Assembly (NCBI GenBank): GCA_023459495.1
Contig: JAEWTL010000026.1
Coordinates: 1 to 64,000 of the forward strand
DNA: 64,000 nt
Reading direction: 5' to 3'
From: Bacillota bacterium
Lineage (GTDB): Bacteria > Bacillota > Clostridia > Christensenellales > SZUA-584
Below are positions 15,903 to 23,587 of this stretch, in pieces (position 1 is the stretch's first letter; every line of letters starts with the position of its first letter). Made by a program: the position numbers and the translations under genes. The notes beneath the pieces were generated by a model. That model was not told the DNA's origin, searched no databases, and worked only from the letters and a program-made list of their open reading frames with translations.

Positions 15903-17288
15903 TCATTCTATACTATTCGATTCAGCCGCTTCGTTTTCCTTCTCAGGCGCGTCCTTTTTATCTTTTTTAGCGGCTGCCTTCTTCTCCGTGGATTTCTTCT
16001 CCGCCGCGGGCTTCAGTTTCGCATTCTCCACGAGGAAGCGAACGGTATTATCATACGCCACGCTGTCGCGGATATACTCGAGTTCGTCCTCATCCAGCGT
16101 CTTGCGGTATTCTTCAATGTCTTTTCTGACACGTTCGGCGTTCTTTTTGATCTCTTCTTCGATCTGTTCGTCGCTGCCCGTAATGCCTTCAGTCTTCATT
16201 ACGGCTTCCACAACAAGCTGCCTGCGAACGCTGCGCTCCGCGCTTTCATGGTAATCCTTGCGTACGTCCTCCATCTTTGTGCCGGTCATCGCAAGGTAAT
16301 CTGCGAGCTTCATACCCTGGTACATCATGCTGTACTCGAGCTGGCGAATCTGATGGTCGATCTGACTCTCGATCATGACTTCCGGAACGTCAACCTCGGC
16401 GTTTTTGACCACTTCCGCAATCACATTCTTTTCAGTATCATCCTTGGCGTGTTCCTCGGCATGCTCCATCAGGTGCTTTTTGATGCTCTCTTTGTATTCC
16501 TCAAGCGTATCAAACTCCGAAACATCCTGAGCGAACTCATCGTCCAATGCGGGCAGCTCCTTCTCCTTGACGTCATGCAGCTTGATATGGAACACCGCTT
16601 CCTTTCCGGCAAGGTGCTCTGCACGGTAATCATCCGGGAACTTAACGGTGATGTCTCTCTCCTCTTCGGCCTTCATGCCGACGATCTGCTCTTCAAAGCC
16701 CGGAATAAACGTATGCGAGCCAAGCTCGAGCGTCTGGTTTTCAGCAGTACCACCTTCAAACTTAACGCCGTCTACGCTGCCCGAATAATCAATAACAGCC
16801 TTGTCGCCGTCCTTCGCTTCACGGTCCACATCTACCCAGCGTGCGTTGCGCTCCACAGTCTGATTCAGCTGAGCGTCCACCTGAGCATCTTCTACGACAG
16901 CTTTGACTTCCTCTGCGGTTACGCCTTTGTATTGACCAAGCTTCACTTCAGGTTTCACGAATATTTCAGCCGTGTATACCACGCCTTCAGCTTTATCAAT
17001 TTTCTCTATATCCAGCTCCGGCCGGGATACCGGCTCCAGTTGTAGCTCTTTAACAGCATTCTGATAGCTCTCGGGGAATGCAATATCAAACCCTTCCTCG
17101 AAGAAAATGCCCTCGCCATAATGCCGCTCAATCATGGGCCGCGGCGCATGTCCCTTGCGGAACCCCTGAATCGAATATTTACCGCGAGTTTTCATATATG
17201 CTTGCTGCAGCGCTTCCGCAAACACCTCGGGAGCGATCTCTACCGTAATCTTAACCTTGTTTGCGCCTGCGCTTTCCACTTTAGCCAA
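15903..17288 (-). CDS. tig: trigger factor (ribosome-associated chaperone and prolyl isomerase)
   Basis: Binds the ribosome exit site and holds nascent chains. The 461 residues comprise the ribosome-binding domain (about 1-115, with the GFRKGHAPRPMIE signature near residue 44), the FKBP-type PPIase domain (about 155-245, GDKAVIDYSGSVDG at its start), and the helical C-terminal cradle. The protein ends in a long Lys/Ala/Glu tail (about 425-461) beyond the conserved fold, as in several Clostridia. It is the first gene of tig-clpP-clpX behind a good sigma-A promoter. The leader contains a short hairpin (ACCGCA/TGCGGT) about 25 bases before the GGAGG. Confidence 0.97.
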   Translation of the reverse strand: MAKVESAGANKVKITVEIAPEVFAEALQQAYMKTRGKYSIQGFRKGHAPRPMIERHYGEGIFFEEGFDIAFPESYQNAVKELQLEPVSRPELDIEKIDKAEGVVYTAEIFVKPEVKLGQYKGVTAEEVKAVVEDAQVDAQLNQTVERNARWVDVDREAKDGDKAVIDYSGSVDGVKFEGGTAENQTLELGSHTFIPGFEEQIVGMKAEEERDITVKFPDDYRAEHLAGKEAVFHIKLHDVKEKELPALDDEFAQDVSEFDTLEEYKESIKKHLMEHAEEHAKDDTEKNVIAEVVKNAEVDVPEVMIESQIDHQIRQLEYSMMYQGMKLADYLAMTGTKMEDVRKDYHESAERSVRRQLVVEAVMKTEGITGSDEQIEEEIKKNAERVRKDIEEYRKTLDEDELEYIRDSVAYDNTVRFLVENAKLKPAAEKKSTEKKAAAKKDKKDAPEKENEAAESNSIE

Positions 17289-17356
17289 TTCCTTAAGCCC
17301 TCCAATTAATATTTAACCGCATTTTGCGGTACTATTCCAAAAAAATGCCGCCTAAC

Positions 17357-17385
17357 ATATTAACATATATATAAAACCATTGCAA
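17357..17385 (-). promoter_or_regulatory. sigma-A promoter of tig-clpP-clpX
   Basis: On the minus strand TTGCAA (17380-17385), a 17-base spacer and TAATAT (complement of 17357-17362). No CtsR-type heptad repeat was seen around it. Confidence 0.55.
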
Positions 17386-17459
17386 CGCGAAAAGCAAGCT
17401 GTTCAGCTCGATTTTCACAAATATTTTACCTTCTCTGCCCTTCAATCAATCTTCCCGTA

Positions 17460-17945
17460 TCATTCCCTCGTAAGCGGAGCATATTCCGCGTTTAAGTACT
17501 CCAAAACTTTCTGAGGATCAATGACCAGCGAGCATCCTTTTGCACCTGCGCTGATTGATATCGTATCAAAAAGCATCGCGGTTTCGTCAAAGTATGTGGG
17601 ATACGCTTTCTTCATGCCAACAGGCGATACTCCCCCGCGCACGTATCCGGTCAGCTCCATCAGTTCCTTAGTATGAACCAGTTCAACCGCTTTTTCATTT
17701 GCCGCGTTTGCAGCTGCTTTCAGATCCAGTTCGCCTGACACAGGTATCACGAAAACGATTATTCCGTGTCTGGCCCCTCTGGCGCACAGCGTTTTAAAAC
17801 AGCGGTCGGCAGGTATACCTGTCAGCCTGCTGACCGCCTGTCCCGAGAATTCATCGTCATCCAACTCGTAGATGCGGACGCCATAGTCAACCCCGGCGGT
17901 ATCCAGCATGCGCATCGCGTTGGTTTTTTTCTCCGGCTTCGCCAT
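17460..17945 (-). CDS. ybaK: YbaK/EbsC-type Cys-tRNA(Pro)/Cys-tRNA(Cys) deacylase
   Basis: Editing hydrolase that removes cysteine mischarged on tRNA(Pro). The 161 residues have the family pattern: an N-terminal NAMRMLDTAGVDY segment, FKTLCARG (YbaK-type catalytic lysine, about Lys51), the VIPVSGELDLKAAA segment, and GYVRGGVSPVGMKK with the conserved Gly-Gly-Val-Ser-Pro. The length matches stand-alone YbaK. It lies 9 bases downstream of ndk and is probably co-transcribed with it. No clear terminator follows; a small AGCTG/CAGCT hairpin near 17400 with a short T-run is the only candidate. Confidence 0.92.
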   Translation of the reverse strand: MAKPEKKTNAMRMLDTAGVDYGVRIYELDDDEFSGQAVSRLTGIPADRCFKTLCARGARHGIIVFVIPVSGELDLKAAANAANEKAVELVHTKELMELTGYVRGGVSPVGMKKAYPTYFDETAMLFDTISISAGAKGCSLVIDPQKVLEYLNAEYAPLTRE

Positions 17946-17954
17946 CGTTCTATG

Positions 17955-18365
17955 TTACCGTGTACCAAAGAACCGTACGATCTCTGCCTTCGCGCTTTCA
18001 ACCGAATCCGAACCGTGGATGAGGTTTTCACCGGTGCAGTTTGCAAAATCCCCGCGGATAGTACCTGCGGTTCCTTCTTCAAAATCGGTTGCACCCATGA
18101 GGATGCGCACACCCAGCACTGCGTTCTCCCCCTCCACGACCATCGCCAAAACCGGACCGGAGGTCATGTAGCTGACGATTTCCGGAAAATACGGCTTGTC
18201 TGTCTTGTGAGCATAGTGCACCCGCAGGATCGCTTCGTCTAGCTGCATCATCTTTGCGTCAATTAGTTTGTAACCCTTCCGCTCAATACGGGCGATCACC
18301 TCTCCGGTCAGTCCTCTTTTGATGCAGTCGGGCTTGAGCATCACATAAGTTCTTTCAATGGCCAT
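17955..18365 (-). CDS. ndk: nucleoside diphosphate kinase
   Basis: Transfers the gamma phosphate from ATP to other NDPs through a phosphohistidine. The 136 residues are the standard length, with KPDCIKRGL near the N-terminus, the GATDFEEGTAGTIRGDFA loop, and the active-site His117 in NLIHGSDS. The ATG at 18365 follows GAGGAG by 8 bases; a frame open to 18422 would add 19 non-conserved residues. It shares the intergenic region with a divergent HExxH-protein gene, where each direction has its own TGnTATAAT box. Confidence 0.97.
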   Translation of the reverse strand: MAIERTYVMLKPDCIKRGLTGEVIARIERKGYKLIDAKMMQLDEAILRVHYAHKTDKPYFPEIVSYMTSGPVLAMVVEGENAVLGVRILMGATDFEEGTAGTIRGDFANCTGENLIHGSDSVESAKAEIVRFFGTR

Positions 18366-18450
18366 TTTATGCACTCCTCTTTTAGTCAGCGCCATATTCA
18401 TATTTCCCGGGTATAATGCCAAAATAGAATTTCCGCCGCTTTTGAACCGT

Positions 18451-18459
18451 ATTATACCA
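18451..18459 (-). promoter_or_regulatory. extended -10 promoter element of ndk
   Basis: TGGTATAAT on the minus strand, an extended -10 (TGnTATAAT) with no convincing -35 hexamer 17 bases upstream. Confidence 0.5.
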
Positions 18460-18497
18460 CAGCGTAAGTCCGAATTGTATCACACTTGTAAGCTTTA

Positions 18498-18506
18498 TGA
18501 TATAAT
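18498..18506 (+). promoter_or_regulatory. extended -10 promoter element of the HExxH-protein gene
   Basis: TGATATAAT, an extended -10 ending 26 bases before the start codon. TTGTAT at 18475-18480 is 20 bases away, too far for a normal -35. Confidence 0.5.
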
Positions 18507-18532
18507 TAGGAAAAAATGATCGGAGCAGTGCG

Positions 18533-19477
18533 ATGAACGGTTATGACAAGCACGTCTACAGCGGTCTTCTGATACAGGGCAAGCTTAAGGATGCAGTCGA
18601 TTATCTCTCGCAGTTTCCGGAAAAACAACACCTCATGCGCCGGTATCGTTCGGTTTTTGAGGATGGGCGGATCTTAAAGCGATCGAATAACCCGGTCATC
18701 AATGCTATCGATGCAATCTATCAGGATTATTACCGCATGATGTTCTGGCAGCACAGCAGCAGAGAGCAGGCCGCAGAACGCCTCTGTAAAGCGCTCTGCA
18801 AGCTGCTGAGTTTACAGATTACATGCGATGGCCCCGAATCACTGGAGGCGGCTGAAGAAGCCGCAGGCGCGGCTATTGCGGGCGAAGGCTATTGCTTTCT
18901 GGGCGGTACGACATCCGGATATTTTGGCCCTTATATCTGGAGAACCACCGAACCGGTGCAGTATGATATCGCGTTGCCGCAAGGTGCGCGTACGCTTACG
19001 GTTTGTATGATGGATGGTTTCATATCGCGCAGTTGGCTTGATTTTCTTTCTTTTGGAAAGATCGGCACTGGCGGGTGGGCGGGCTCCGACGGTCAGTTAT
19101 ACTGCGTACGCAGCGCTTATAAGGCTGACTTTGAAAAGCCATCCTTCCAGATATCATACCTGATGCACGAAGCACAGCACGCGCTGGACAAAGAACTGTA
19201 TCCGGGTATATCGCCACTGCATCTCGAATATCGCGCCAAGTTGGTGGAGCTTATCGCATATCCGCGCCTGACAAAATTCAAGAGTTTTCTTATGGAAGCC
19301 TCGGGTTCAGACGAGGCGAATTTTCACGCATTTGCATCATATCAGATCGTCAACGGCCTTTCGCAGCGGATATTCGGCAGTGAATACGAAAGCGATTTTG
19401 ATAATTGGAACGGGAAACTGCATTTGATCCGAAAATATTCGCGTGCAATGCTGGGCGAGTACTCGTATGGGATTTAA
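18533..19477 (+). CDS. uncharacterised protein with HExxH metallopeptidase-like motif
   Basis: A 314-residue protein I do not recognise as a named family. It has no signal peptide or membrane helix. The notable feature is HEAQHALD at 212-219, an HExxH zinc-site motif inside an otherwise helical segment, with glutamates E232 and E239 downstream (LEYRAKLVEL) at a distance suitable for a third zinc ligand in a gluzincin-like fold. The N-terminal third (about 1-110) is helical; the middle (115-200) contains Gly/aromatic-rich strands (FLGGTTSGYFGPYIW). GGAGC precedes the ATG by about 7 bases. It has its own promoter and overlaps the convergent GNAT gene by 4 bases. Protease activity is inference from the motif only. 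Confidence 0.7.
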   Translation: MNGYDKHVYSGLLIQGKLKDAVDYLSQFPEKQHLMRRYRSVFEDGRILKRSNNPVINAIDAIYQDYYRMMFWQHSSREQAAERLCKALCKLLSLQITCDGPESLEAAEEAAGAAIAGEGYCFLGGTTSGYFGPYIWRTTEPVQYDIALPQGARTLTVCMMDGFISRSWLDFLSFGKIGTGGWAGSDGQLYCVRSAYKADFEKPSFQISYLMHEAQHALDKELYPGISPLHLEYRAKLVELIAYPRLTKFKSFLMEASGSDEANFHAFASYQIVNGLSQRIFGSEYESDFDNWNGKLHLIRKYSRAMLGEYSYGI

Positions 19478-19941
19478 TCAGCCTCCGGGAAAAGCTTCTT
19501 AAAGCAGACGCTATCCGGAATATCTGCGTACTGCCCATAATTTTGGATACGCTCATAACCGCTCTTCTCGTACAACCGGATCGCCTCTGGCTGTTTTCTG
19601 CCTGTCTCCAAAACGGAAGCCTGGTATCCCTGTAGCTTCGCCTGAGCTTCCAAACGTTTCAACAGTTCCCTGGCGACCCCACGGCCCCTGTACTCAGGCT
19701 TTACGTACATTCGCTTGATCTCCACTGTTTCGGCATCATATGGCTTGAAGCAGCCGCAGGCAGCAGTCATAACGCCATCCATCGCAATGACAGCGTGTGC
19801 GTTCACAATACGGTTGTAAGCATCGTATTTCGCCTGACCGGCACCATAGCGTTGTGATAATTCGATATCGAGTTCATCTGTAAGCTTTATAAACTTCGGA
19901 TCCGATGCATTACAGTATTCGTATCTTATATCAGCGTTCAT
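19474..19941 (-). CDS. GNAT family N-acetyltransferase
   Basis: A 155-residue single-domain GNAT enzyme that transfers an acyl group from acyl-CoA to an unknown amine. The acetyl-CoA loop is seen in KRMYVKPEYRGRGVARELL (pattern RxxGxA near residues 84-89), followed by the LYEKSGYERI motif B helix and strand. The start ATG is preceded directly by AAGG, a poor spacing, so translation may be weak. It is convergent with the HExxH-protein gene, and their last 4 bases overlap. Confidence 0.85.
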   Translation of the reverse strand: MNADIRYEYCNASDPKFIKLTDELDIELSQRYGAGQAKYDAYNRIVNAHAVIAMDGVMTAACGCFKPYDAETVEIKRMYVKPEYRGRGVARELLKRLEAQAKLQGYQASVLETGRKQPEAIRLYEKSGYERIQNYGQYADIPDSVCFKKLFPEAD

Positions 19942-20053
19942 CCTTATACCAGAAACCTTTCGCGGTGATTAATCTCATTAGCAGAATCCGTTCTGACGTC
20001 ATATTGTAATTTTGATTGATTATATCATGGTAAGTACTATTTAAAGATACGAA

Positions 20054-20452
20054 TCAAATCAGAGGCTTATTGTTTAATTGATTCCCTTTCGTCTTCGATG
20101 TTGCGTTTTGCGTATTTTCGATAACGCGAAAGCTTACGATTTCTTTAATGAGGTCATATGGCATCGGCCTGTCAAACGGGAACTGGACAGCGCCCTTGGA
20201 CCACGAATAATCCTGCAGCCGGTCTTTGAACGACTCAATACCGCTTGCACCCGGATAAAAACCAATGTGATGTTTGAATGCTGCAAAATGCACCAGATTG
20301 CCGTATAGCACAAGAGTAGGCATTCTCCAACTGATTTTTTCCTGCGCCTCCGGCGCTGCTTCGCGGATTACAAGTCGAATTGACTGAAGCTTTTCCTGTA
20401 TATCGTTTGGAAATTGAGCGATATATTCATCAATCGTGTTTATTTCATCCAT
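20054..20452 (-). CDS. DUF1801 domain protein (YdhG-like)
   Basis: A 132-residue soluble protein of the DUF1801 group, small alpha/beta proteins of unknown role. The family pattern is clear: IDEYIAQFP near the start, KISWRMPTL near residue 40, HFAAFKHHIGFYPG near 54-67, and SKGAVQFPFDRPMPYDLI near 84-101. The C-terminal tail (TQNATSKTKGNQLNNKPLI) is not conserved. AGGAG stands 10 bases before the ATG. It appears to be a single-gene unit. Confidence 0.85.
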   Translation of the reverse strand: MDEINTIDEYIAQFPNDIQEKLQSIRLVIREAAPEAQEKISWRMPTLVLYGNLVHFAAFKHHIGFYPGASGIESFKDRLQDYSWSKGAVQFPFDRPMPYDLIKEIVSFRVIENTQNATSKTKGNQLNNKPLI

Positions 20453-20513
20453 TTGTATCTGTCTCCTAAGTTTTTTGGGTATGTATCAATTACCTTATCT
20501 TATCATATCATGT

Positions 20514-20542
20514 AAAAAAAGCCGCTCTATCATTTAAGCAGC
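20514..20542 (-). terminator. probable terminator of the polyphosphate operon
   Basis: On the minus strand GCTGC (complement of 20538-20542) can pair with GCGGC (complement of 20521-20525) using one wobble, followed by seven T. The short stem makes it moderate. Confidence 0.45.
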
Positions 20543-20570
20543 CAAATAAATTAAAGTTTTCAGAAGCATT

Positions 20571-22667
20571 TCATTCGACTGCTTGTGCCTTAAACTGATG
20601 TGCAGCAGTACTTGCCTGATCGAAAAAGAGCAGTTGGCTATCGACAGCAGCTGTTCCCTCTTTGTAAATTCTGCGGATATATGAACCATCCGATTGCAAT
20701 TCGCGAGCCTTTACATTATCGATAAATGCAGTCTCCATCATATTGATGATTCGTCCTGCAAGTTCATTATCCAATATTGGGCAGGCCACCTCAATTCGCC
20801 GTTCGGTATTCCGTGTCATCCAGTCCGCGGAGGAAATAAAAACGCGCTGACGTGCACCCTCTCCAAAGCAGTACACGCGGGCATGCTCCAAAAAGCGGCC
20901 GACAATGCTGATTACAGAGATGTTGCTGGTGAGTCCCGGAATGCCGGGCCGAAGACAGCAGATACCGCGAACAATCAGCCGGATTTTTACGCCTGCCTGG
21001 GACGCTTCCGCCAGCTTGTCGATGATGTCCTTATCGGTCAGCGAATTAAACTTTGCAAACACGGAGGCTGTCTCACCGTTCACCGCGCAGTCGATCTCCT
21101 GCTGGATCATCTGCAGAATGGACTGTCGCATTGAAGACGGTGCGACCAGCAATCGCTTATAGCGTCCGGCAATGTTGTTAACCAAGATGTCATTGAAAAG
21201 CGCTACCGCATCAAGCCCGATTTCAGCATTGGAGGTAACGAGTGAAAGATCGGTATACTGCCGCGCGGTGCGTTCATTGTAATTTCCCGTACCGATCTGC
21301 GTGATATACTGAATGCTCTTCTCAGTCTTACGGGTAATCAGCAATACCTTGCAGTGCACCTTGCATTCATCCACGCCATAGATGACACGACATCCTGCCT
21401 CCGAGAGCCTCGTGGCCCACTCGATGTTATCTTCCTCATCAAAACGGGCGCGAAGCTCCACCACCGCAATGACGTCCTTGCCGTTTTCCGCCGCACGAAT
21501 CAGGCTGCGGACTATTTCCGACTCCTTCCCCACACGATACAGTGTGATCTTGATCGAGACGACATCCGGGTCCCCAGCGGCCTCATAAAGCAGGCGGATA
21601 AAGTGCCGCATCGATTCATACGGATACGCGAAAAGCATATCTTTTTCCATCGCTTGCGTGATCATGCCTGTTCCCTGCCTGACATATTGCGAATCCTGCG
21701 GCGTAAGAGGCTCAAACAGCAGCCGTTCACGCTGCAAGGGAGTAAGCATTTCCTCCAGTCTGGGTACGTAGGAGAGGTCCAGCGGGCTGTCTGTCATAAA
21801 TACGTGGCTCTGATCAAGCAGCAGCTTTTTACAGATGTACCGGATGAACTCCTTCTTCAGCTCGCCCTGAATTTCTAGCCGGACAGGCGCCAGCTTAACC
21901 CTCTTTTTTAACAGCTCTTTCATGGTGAACCGAAAGTCGCTGTCTTCGTCGAACATCGTTGTGTCCGTGATGATGTCGGCATTGCGCGTGACACGGAAGA
22001 TCATCTTGTCAAGCAAAGCGTGGCTGCCGAACATCATGTCCGCATAGTGATAAATAACATCCTCAGCCAGAACAAACCGTACTCCGTGGCCCGGCAGCAT
22101 TACCATCCGGTTGAATGCACCAACAGCCGGTATGATACCAAAGGTCATATCATGATGGCTTTCAAAGTAAACGCCGATGTAGATGCCTTTGTTCACAAGG
22201 AACGGAAATGGGTGGCGGTTGTCGATGATCTGGGGAGAAAGCAACGGATAAATTTCACGCATGTAATAGCTGCGGATATATGCCTCGTCCTGCTCCGACA
22301 GCTCGGGCATCCTGAGGCGTTTGATATTGTACTTAATCAGTTTTTTAATACAGGCATGGTAAATGGAGTCCTTCCGGGCTACGCTCTTGCGTGCGTGTTT
22401 CATAACAGCTGCCACCTGTTCTCTGGCCGTCATGCCCGTTTTATTGTCGACAGGGGCGCCTTTAATGAGCATCTGGTCCTGCAGGCTGCCTACGCGAATC
22501 ATAAAGAACTCGTCCAGATTGTTCATGAATATCCAAATGAATTTTAACCGTTCAAACAATGGTACATTGGGATCAGCCGCTTCCTCCAATACGCGTTCGT
22601 TGAATTTCAGCCAGCTTAATTCCCGGTTAATATATATGGACTGTATTGGCTTTGCCTTCCCGCTCAT
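20571..22667 (-). CDS. ppk1: polyphosphate kinase 1
   Basis: Makes inorganic polyphosphate from ATP, reversibly, at the membrane-associated cytoplasmic face. The 698 residues have the N-terminal helical domain with INRELSWLKFNERVLEEA, the central ARFDEEDNIEWA region, the phosphorylated-histidine motif VHCKVLLITR with IGTGNYNERTARQYTDLSL after it, and the second phospholipase-D-like half FLEHARVYCFG...FISSADWMTRN. The length is typical. The start ATG overlaps the stop of the upstream ppx gene (ATGA) and has AGGAGG ahead. It is the last gene of a four-gene polyphosphate operon. Confidence 0.97.
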   Translation of the reverse strand: MSGKAKPIQSIYINRELSWLKFNERVLEEAADPNVPLFERLKFIWIFMNNLDEFFMIRVGSLQDQMLIKGAPVDNKTGMTAREQVAAVMKHARKSVARKDSIYHACIKKLIKYNIKRLRMPELSEQDEAYIRSYYMREIYPLLSPQIIDNRHPFPFLVNKGIYIGVYFESHHDMTFGIIPAVGAFNRMVMLPGHGVRFVLAEDVIYHYADMMFGSHALLDKMIFRVTRNADIITDTTMFDEDSDFRFTMKELLKKRVKLAPVRLEIQGELKKEFIRYICKKLLLDQSHVFMTDSPLDLSYVPRLEEMLTPLQRERLLFEPLTPQDSQYVRQGTGMITQAMEKDMLFAYPYESMRHFIRLLYEAAGDPDVVSIKITLYRVGKESEIVRSLIRAAENGKDVIAVVELRARFDEEDNIEWATRLSEAGCRVIYGVDECKVHCKVLLITRKTEKSIQYITQIGTGNYNERTARQYTDLSLVTSNAEIGLDAVALFNDILVNNIAGRYKRLLVAPSSMRQSILQMIQQEIDCAVNGETASVFAKFNSLTDKDIIDKLAEASQAGVKIRLIVRGICCLRPGIPGLTSNISVISIVGRFLEHARVYCFGEGARQRVFISSADWMTRNTERRIEVACPILDNELAGRIINMMETAFIDNVKARELQSDGSYIRRIYKEGTAAVDSQLLFFDQASTAAHQFKAQAVE

Positions 22668-23587
22668 AGCCCCTCCTGACCCCATACCTTTTCAATCAGA
22701 TAACCTTCACGGACGCCATAGCTGCTCAGCGAGATACGATGGACTTCAGTTCTTAAGATAACTGCCCGCAGCGCTAACAATCCCGGCAGAACCGTAAGCC
22801 GCCGATCTGGAAACAGCCGGGATATCAACACATCACGCCTTCCCTTTTCGGTAAGCTCACCCAGCAGTTCATCGATATCCGCTGAAGGATATACGTAATT
22901 TCCCGAACCGCTGTTGGATGGAAACATCTCTCTGTGAAGTTTGGCTGCAGCGCGGGCGGTGCCGCCCACCGTATACAGTGTATCGCAGCCGGTTTCAGTC
23001 AGCCAATCTACGCCATCCATGTAGGTATTAACAGCTTCCTCGATATGGTCCACTTCCGTCGATTCCGGCCATTCGTTATGAACGTAATCACGATACAGCT
23101 TCAGGCAACCCGTGGGGAGGCTGGCGCTGTGGCTCAGACTTCCACCTTTAATCCAGACAAGCTCAATGCTGCCGCCCCCGATATCAACCAGCAGCGCATT
23201 TTTGACGTTCATCAGCTTTTCCACAGCAAGATAATCGTAATATGCTTCCCGCTCCCACGAAACAATGTCAAGGATTAAGCCAGTTTCATCGTGGACCGCA
23301 TCCACAACAGCCTGCCCGTTTTTTATACCACGCAGCGACGCGGTAGCAAAACAGAATACCCGGGCATCCATTGTCAATGCTTTCTTCTGCATGTCCGCGA
23401 TAATCTTTACAGCGGTTTGTATTCCTTCGTCATTGATCACGTTATTATTGATATATCCCAATATCCCCGGAATAGCCTTTTGTTTGCCCAATAGAGTCAT
23501 TCCGGATCGATTCATTCTGTATATTACGAGGTTGATTGAGTTGGAGCCGAAATCAATCGCAGCGTAAATTCCTTCTTCCGGCTTCAT
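22664..23587 (-). CDS. ppx: exopolyphosphatase / GppA-type phosphatase (copy 1)
   Basis: Actin-fold phosphatase expected to release phosphate from polyphosphate ends or from pppGpp. In 307 residues it shows the first phosphate loop AIDFGSNSINLVIY (about 8-21), the acidic catalytic strand, DIGGGSIELVWI, and the adenosine-loop-type YTVGGTARAAAKL. It lacks the C-terminal HD-like domain of enterobacterial Ppx. The start overlaps the CHAD-protein stop by 4 bases (ATGA) and its own stop overlaps ppk1 in the same way, so the three are translationally coupled. It is clearly diverged from the other ppx/gppA gene two genes upstream. Confidence 0.92.
   Translation of the reverse strand: MKPEEGIYAAIDFGSNSINLVIYRMNRSGMTLLGKQKAIPGILGYINNNVINDEGIQTAVKIIADMQKKALTMDARVFCFATASLRGIKNGQAVVDAVHDETGLILDIVSWEREAYYDYLAVEKLMNVKNALLVDIGGGSIELVWIKGGSLSHSASLPTGCLKLYRDYVHNEWPESTEVDHIEEAVNTYMDGVDWLTETGCDTLYTVGGTARAAAKLHREMFPSNSGSGNYVYPSADIDELLGELTEKGRRDVLISRLFPDRRLTVLPGLLALRAVILRTEVHRISLSSYGVREGYLIEKVWGQEGL

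Noticed and set aside
15882..17045. 387-codon open frame on the plus strand opposite tig
   Set aside because: Antisense to trigger factor, which has clear domains; Leu/Phe-rich composition is the complement of Lys/Glu codons.
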